Assembly: GCA_964487395.1 (NCBI GenBank)
Contig: CAZAQH010000041.1
Span: 1-19,784, forward strand
Direction of reading: 5' to 3'
DNA: 19,784 nt
From: RGIG8767 sp964487395
GTDB taxonomy: Bacteria > Bacillota > Clostridia > Lachnospirales > Lachnospiraceae
Part shown: one piece after another, positions 16,185-19,784 of the stretch
Layout of the letters: each line of letters starts with the position of its first letter
How positions within the stretch are numbered: the first letter of the stretch is position 1
Made by a program: the position numbers and the translations under genes
Notes under the pieces: generated by a model
The model's input: the letters and a program-made list of their open reading frames with translations, nothing else
Database searches by the model: none
What the model was told of the DNA's origin: nothing

Positions 16185-16271
16185 TTCATACTTTATCATT
16201 CGTATTCATAAGATAGGTTATAACATTTGGAATATTCAAATGACCTGATTAAATCGTAAGGAGTAACGAAT

Positions 16272-17252
16272 ATGAATGACAGAGCGATATCTATTCTTGA
16301 TAATTATGAACTTCAAATACTTCGTACATGGAAGGGCAGAGGTTCTATCCTATGTGAGACGAATCAGGGTATAAAAATATTAAAAGAATACAATGGGTCA
16401 AAAAACAAAATTGCCTTCTTAAAACAATTATTAGATAAAACCAGAGAAAATGGTTTTTCAGAGATTGAAGGTATTCAGTTAAATAAAGAAGGTGAACCTT
16501 TTTGCGAGGATACCGACCGAACCGTTTATATCGTAAAAGATTATTTTGAAGGCAGAGAATGTAATATAAAAGAAGAAACAGAGTGTATTGCAGCAGTTAA
16601 AACCTTGGCAAAACTTCATCTTGCCATGACATTGCCGGAAATGAAAGAGGATATTTATTTATATCAGCTTCCAATTGTACACGAATTTGACAAGCGAAAT
16701 AAGGAACTACGTAAAGTTCGTAAATATCTAAAAGAGAAGGGTCAAAAGACGGAATTTGAGTTATACTTACAACAGAATTATGATTTCTTTTTTGATAGAG
16801 CACTTGAAACGGCAGAAGAACTGAATCAGTATCCGGTGCAAAAATGGATGCAGCAGCTTAAAGAAAATGGAACATTCTGTCATGGTGATTATCAGTATCA
16901 TAATATTCTTTTTCATGGGGAACAGGTAAATATCATCAATTTTGAGAAAAATGCAATTGATGATCCCATTCGTGATTTATATCTTTTTGTCAGAAAGCTA
17001 ATGGAAAAAAACAACTGGGATATTCAGCTTGGCAAGACACTAATAGAAGAATACAGCAAAGAAAGAAGTATTTCCGTAGAGGAGCTCATTCAATTAGTTT
17101 ACCGTTTTAAATATCCGGAGAAATTTTGGAAAATTGTAAATTTCTATTATAATAATACAAAGTCCTGGATTCCACTCAGGAATAAAGAAAAACTGGAAAA
17201 AATACTGTATCAGGAGAAAGCAAAGGATGAATTTATCGAAAGTATTACATAA
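16272..17252 (+). CDS. CotS-like kinase-fold protein
   Basis: This 326-residue protein has the aminoglycoside-phosphotransferase/kinase fold of the CotS family, spore-coat-associated proteins in Bacillus. The N-lobe has GIKILKEY with the likely ATP-binding Lys near residue 36. The catalytic loop is CHGDYQYHNIL, with H204, D206 and N211 kept. The next motif, normally I-D-F-D with the metal-binding Asp, reads IINFEK with Asn223, so phosphotransfer may be weak or absent. The C-terminus has the family's aromatic helices (YRFKYPEKFWKIVNFYYN). AAGGAG is 8 bases before the ATG. A CATAAGATA element 57 bases upstream resembles a sigma-K -10. It overlaps the PEGA lipoprotein gene by 26 bases, so the two are likely made together, perhaps in sporulation. 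Confidence 0.75.
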   Translation: MNDRAISILDNYELQILRTWKGRGSILCETNQGIKILKEYNGSKNKIAFLKQLLDKTRENGFSEIEGIQLNKEGEPFCEDTDRTVYIVKDYFEGRECNIKEETECIAAVKTLAKLHLAMTLPEMKEDIYLYQLPIVHEFDKRNKELRKVRKYLKEKGQKTEFELYLQQNYDFFFDRALETAEELNQYPVQKWMQQLKENGTFCHGDYQYHNILFHGEQVNIINFEKNAIDDPIRDLYLFVRKLMEKNNWDIQLGKTLIEEYSKERSISVEELIQLVYRFKYPEKFWKIVNFYYNNTKSWIPLRNKEKLEKILYQEKAKDEFIESIT

Positions 17253-18591
17253 AAAGAGAATCAGACTGCTGTCCGTTATTCTTATATTGAGCTTCACAAT
17301 GGTGTCCTGTGCAGAAAGTGCGCCTGTAAACGCACCCATTACAGATACAGGATTTATTCCGGCTAAAGCAGGAATGTATGATTGTGCAGATACGGCGGTT
17401 GTGGTGACAAAGGATACAAAAGAGAAATTAGTTACGCTTTATAATCTCGTTATGGAGCGTAATTATACTTTGCATTTTGACGGAACCAGTAAAATTTCAG
17501 ATAAATATGGCTCTTCTATGTCAATGGAACAGATTAAAGAAGGCGATATTGTTGATATTACTTTTTTAAAATCAAAAAAACATCTGAATTCCATGCAATT
17601 GTCTAATCAGTCATGGACACTGGATGATGTATCTAAATTTGAAATTTCGTCGGTAAAACAGGAGATTTACGTTGCCGACAGTATTTACAGATATACAGAT
17701 GATATCCTCATTTATTCCGATGGAGCAAACGCAGAGATTATGGATATTAATCAATGTGACAAATTAAACATTCAGGGAATAGGACATACTGTTTACAGTA
17801 TTGCAGTTGATAAAGGACATGGATATTTAAGACTGAAAAATGATGAGTATTTCCTGGGCGGCTGGATAGAAGTAGGCCAGGAAATTATTAGAACGGTTTC
17901 TGAGGACATGCTTTTAGTTGTACCGGAAGGAACCTATGATGTTTTGGTATCAGCACAGGGAGTATCAGGGACGAAAAAAGTCACGATTAAACGTAATGAA
18001 GAAACCGAACTTGATATTGGAGATTTAAAGGGAGAAGAGATTAAGAAATTTGGTACCCTTATTTTTTCTGTTACACCTGATACGGCCACAGTTTACATTG
18101 ATGGAGAGGAAGTAGATATAAGCGAGCCTGTCAAAGCAGAATATGGAATTCATCAGATGATGGCAAAAGCGGAAGGATATCAGACCGTTACGCAGTATAT
18201 TAAGGTTGGACAAGAGAATGCCACGATACAAGTGACATTAGAAAAACAGGGAACAAAGGAAGAAACAGTATCTTCCAATGATACAGGTAACATTTCCACA
18301 AATACAACGGTTTCGGCTAATACAACAGTTCCGTCCAATACAACTGTTTCTTCGAATACAACAGCATCGACCTCAGGTTACAAGGTTACGATAGATGCAC
18401 CAACCGGTGTAGAGGTATATATTGATGGCAATTATGTAGGTATTTCACCAATCAGCTTTAAAAAGGTGGAAGGAGTTCACGTGGTTACACTGCGTAAGAC
18501 GGGATACTCTACCAGAAGTTATACGATTAATGTTGATAGTGAGAAAAAGGATGCAAGTTTTTCTTTCTCTGATTTAACAATAATAGAATAA
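17227..18591 (+). CDS. PEGA-domain lipoprotein
   Basis: This 454-residue protein is predicted to be exported and anchored in the membrane by lipid. A basic start (KKRIR), a hydrophobic stretch and MVSC with C28 form a signal peptidase II site, with a slightly unusual Met at -3. The middle (about 50-230) is beta-rich with no fold that I recognise. PEGA-type repeats follow: a weak one near 235-270 (VVPEGTYDVLVSA), one near 275-335 (TATVYIDGEEVDISEPV, then AEGYQTV) and a clear one at the C-terminus (GVEVYIDGNYVGISPISFK, then KTGYSTRSY). A Ser/Thr/Asn linker built from 18-base repeats separates the last two. It starts inside the CotS-like gene (AGGAG 10 bases upstream) and mazG follows 14 bases after it. 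PEGA domains are generally thought to mediate surface contacts. Confidence 0.82.
   Translation: MNLSKVLHKKRIRLLSVILILSFTMVSCAESAPVNAPITDTGFIPAKAGMYDCADTAVVVTKDTKEKLVTLYNLVMERNYTLHFDGTSKISDKYGSSMSMEQIKEGDIVDITFLKSKKHLNSMQLSNQSWTLDDVSKFEISSVKQEIYVADSIYRYTDDILIYSDGANAEIMDINQCDKLNIQGIGHTVYSIAVDKGHGYLRLKNDEYFLGGWIEVGQEIIRTVSEDMLLVVPEGTYDVLVSAQGVSGTKKVTIKRNEETELDIGDLKGEEIKKFGTLIFSVTPDTATVYIDGEEVDISEPVKAEYGIHQMMAKAEGYQTVTQYIKVGQENATIQVTLEKQGTKEETVSSNDTGNISTNTTVSANTTVPSNTTVSSNTTASTSGYKVTIDAPTGVEVYIDGNYVGISPISFKKVEGVHVVTLRKTGYSTRSYTINVDSEKKDASFSFSDLTIIE
18301..18372 (+). repeat. Four 18-base tandem repeats in the lipoprotein gene
   Basis: Four units starting at 18301, 18319, 18337 and 18355 each encode Asn-Thr-Thr-(Val/Ala) plus two small residues. 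They form a flexible linker between two PEGA domains. Units differ by several bases, so the array is diverged, but the regular 18-base period suggests growth by duplication. Confidence 0.8.
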
Positions 18592-18605
18592 AGGGAAGAT
18601 AAAAA

Positions 18606-19316
18606 GTGGAAAAAAAATACTCAATCGAAGAATTTATTGGAATCATTAAACGTTTGCGGGCTGAAGATGGCTGTCCATGGGACAAGGTTCAGACACATGA
18701 TACACTGCGTTCCTGTATGATGGAGGAGGCAGCAGAGCTTTTGGCGTCCATTCGTATATACAATCAAACAGGGAATGCAGAAAATATGGAAGAGGAACTG
18801 GGCGATATTCTTTTACAGGTTGTAATGCACAGTGTTATAGCAGATGAAGAAGGACTGTTTACCTTTGAAGACGTTGTAGATGAGGAAACTAAAAAAATGG
18901 TATACAGGCATCCTCATGTGTTTGGCAGTGATACCGTTAACTCAAGTTCTGAACAACTTGAGAAGTGGGAAGAACTTAAGAAAAAAGAAAAAGAAGGAAA
19001 AGCATGGATTACCACTCCATTAAGAGATATTCCACCGGAATTACCTGCACTTACCAGAGCAGCAAAAACCATTAGAAAAAGAGAACAAATCTACCACGTA
19101 GATAATGTGATTGAGGAAAATATAGAAATAATACAGAATAATCTGAACATTTTACAACAACTGCAGGATTCAAATGACATCTCAATGTATGAAAATACCC
19201 TTGGAAAGATGCTTTTAGCTATTTCTTCCATTGCTGCAAAGAAAAGAATTTCACCTGAACAGTTATTAGGGGATGAAATAGATAAAATAGTCGAAAAATA
19301 CGAGACAAAAGCCTAA
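18606..19316 (+). CDS. mazG: MazG-type nucleoside triphosphate pyrophosphohydrolase
   Basis: This enzyme splits (d)NTPs to monophosphates and pyrophosphate, removing odd or damaged nucleotides. The 236-residue product has the conserved N-terminal LRAEDGCPWDKVQTHDTLR, then the metal-binding EEAAELLASI helix and EEELGDILLQVVMH, giving the E-x2-E ... E-x2-D pattern. The second half is less conserved, with a remnant second MazG-like helix pair, as is usual for this family. The start is GTG with AGGGAAG 7-8 bases upstream. It follows the lipoprotein gene by 14 bases and precedes hup, an arrangement (mazG-hup-rqcP) common in clostridia. Confidence 0.93.
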   Translation: MEKKYSIEEFIGIIKRLRAEDGCPWDKVQTHDTLRSCMMEEAAELLASIRIYNQTGNAENMEEELGDILLQVVMHSVIADEEGLFTFEDVVDEETKKMVYRHPHVFGSDTVNSSSEQLEKWEELKKKEKEGKAWITTPLRDIPPELPALTRAAKTIRKREQIYHVDNVIEENIEIIQNNLNILQQLQDSNDISMYENTLGKMLLAISSIAAKKRISPEQLLGDEIDKIVEKYETKA

Positions 19317-19322
19317 AAAACC

Positions 19323-19351
19323 TTGACAAATCAACGAAAAAACGATATATA
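19323..19351 (+). promoter_or_regulatory. Promoter of hup
   Basis: A perfect TTGACA (19323-19328) is followed 17 bases on by TATATA (19346-19351) inside an AT-repeat tract; the -10 could shift by two to four bases. It lies about 60 bases before the hup ATG, so hup can be expressed apart from mazG. Confidence 0.75.
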
Positions 19352-19410
19352 TATTTATAGGCGTTATAAACGTACTAAGAATACATCCCAGTTAAGAGGA
19401 GGAGTTCACG

Positions 19411-19686
19411 ATGAACAAAACAGAATTAGTTGCAGCTATGGCTGAACAGGCAGGTTTATCTAAGAAAGACGCAGAAGCAGCATTAAAAGCTTTTACAGAG
19501 ACTGTTGCTGCAGAATTAAAGAAAGATGGTAAAGTTCAGTTAGTTGGATTTGGTACATTTGAAGTTTCTAAGAGAGCTGCAAGAGAAGGAAGAAATCCTC
19601 AGAGCGGTGCTGTTATGAAAATTGCAGCTTCAAAAGCTCCTAAATTTAAAGCAGGAAAAGCATTAAAGGATTTACTTAACAAATAA
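19411..19686 (+). CDS. hup: HU-family histone-like DNA-binding protein
   Basis: This 91-residue basic protein is the nucleoid protein HU, which binds and bends DNA without much sequence preference as a dimer. The start MNKTELVAAMAEQAGLSKKDA, the GFGTFEVSKRAAREGRNPQ segment leading into the DNA-binding arm, and the closing AGKALKDLLNK are all typical. AGGAGGAG lies 6-7 bases before the ATG, one of the strongest ribosome sites here, in keeping with an abundant protein. It has its own promoter and terminator and follows mazG. Confidence 0.97.
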   Translation: MNKTELVAAMAEQAGLSKKDAEAALKAFTETVAAELKKDGKVQLVGFGTFEVSKRAAREGRNPQSGAVMKIAASKAPKFKAGKALKDLLNK

Positions 19687-19713
19687 TATCATTTTGTTTA
19701 TTAGTTGAAAGTT

Positions 19714-19747
19714 AAGGTAAGTACATTATTGTACTTGCCTTTTTTTC
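19714..19747 (+). terminator. Terminator after hup
   Basis: AAGGTAAGTAC (19714-19724) pairs with GTACTTGCCTT (19731-19741) with one T-G wobble around the loop ATTATT, followed by a run of Ts to 19746. Confidence 0.9.
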
Positions 19748-19775
19748 ACACCATTAATAATATAAAATGGTTCAA

Positions 19776-19784
19776 TTGGAGGTT
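19776..19784 (+). promoter_or_regulatory. Ribosome binding site of a gene beyond the window
   Basis: TTGGAGGTT at the very end is a near-perfect ribosome binding site with no coding start yet in view. By analogy with related genomes the next gene is probably the S4-domain gene rqcP, but that gene is not in this sequence. Confidence 0.45.

Noticed and set aside
1..19784. Search for CRISPR arrays, insertion sequences, tRNAs and phage genes
   Set aside because: No spaced direct repeats, transposase or integrase motifs, or tRNA-like cloverleaf sequences were noticed by eye on either strand.

Overview
The window is about 19.8 kb of AT-rich DNA. Low-GC codon use, a T-box leader, a PerR/reverse-rubrerythrin pair, a CotS-like gene and a mazG-hup pair all point to an anaerobic Firmicute of class Clostridia, most likely Lachnospiraceae. 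The family-level guess is inference from gene content. There are no rRNAs, tRNAs, insertion sequences, CRISPR arrays or prophage genes. Most of it is ordinary chromosome with a few oddities.

Layout. (1) 1-538 is the 3' part of a Fic-domain gene cut by the window edge. (2) 738-1736, minus strand, is a perR-rbr oxidative-stress pair with a good promoter and a PerR-like operator; a short decayed copy of an rbr 3' end lies just past the rbr stop. (3) 1921-4096, plus, is a histidine kinase/response regulator pair ending at a clear terminator. (4) 4234-10248 is a tight five-gene run: OPT peptide transporter, lone PqqD-like protein, M20C dipeptidase PepD, RluA-like pseudouridine synthase, and a lone O-antigen-ligase/Wzy-like membrane protein. 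The first three suggest peptide uptake and breakdown. (5) 10349-11391 is an AI-2E (YtvI-like) membrane protein split by a frameshift. (6) 11388-14374 is a consensus promoter, a proline T-box leader, archaeal-type proS, then ackA and a strong terminator. ackA sits here without a neighbouring pta.

(7) 14326-14867 is a gap of about 540 bases with several hairpins and a possible 56-codon minus-strand gene not listed among longer ORFs. (8) 14868-16184 is the CCA-adding enzyme. (9) 16272-19316 is a CotS-like kinase-fold gene overlapping a PEGA-domain lipoprotein gene, followed closely by mazG. (10) 19323-19747 is hup with its own promoter and terminator; the final bases look like the ribosome binding site of another gene, which in related genomes is usually the S4-domain gene rqcP.

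No wholly new system is evident. The best candidates for a second look are the orphan PqqD/RRE-fold protein in a peptide-transport operon, the kinase-fold protein lacking its metal-binding Asp and coupled to a PEGA lipoprotein, the split AI-2E gene with an overlapping stop/start, the rbr 3'-end scar, and the small minus-strand ORF after ackA.
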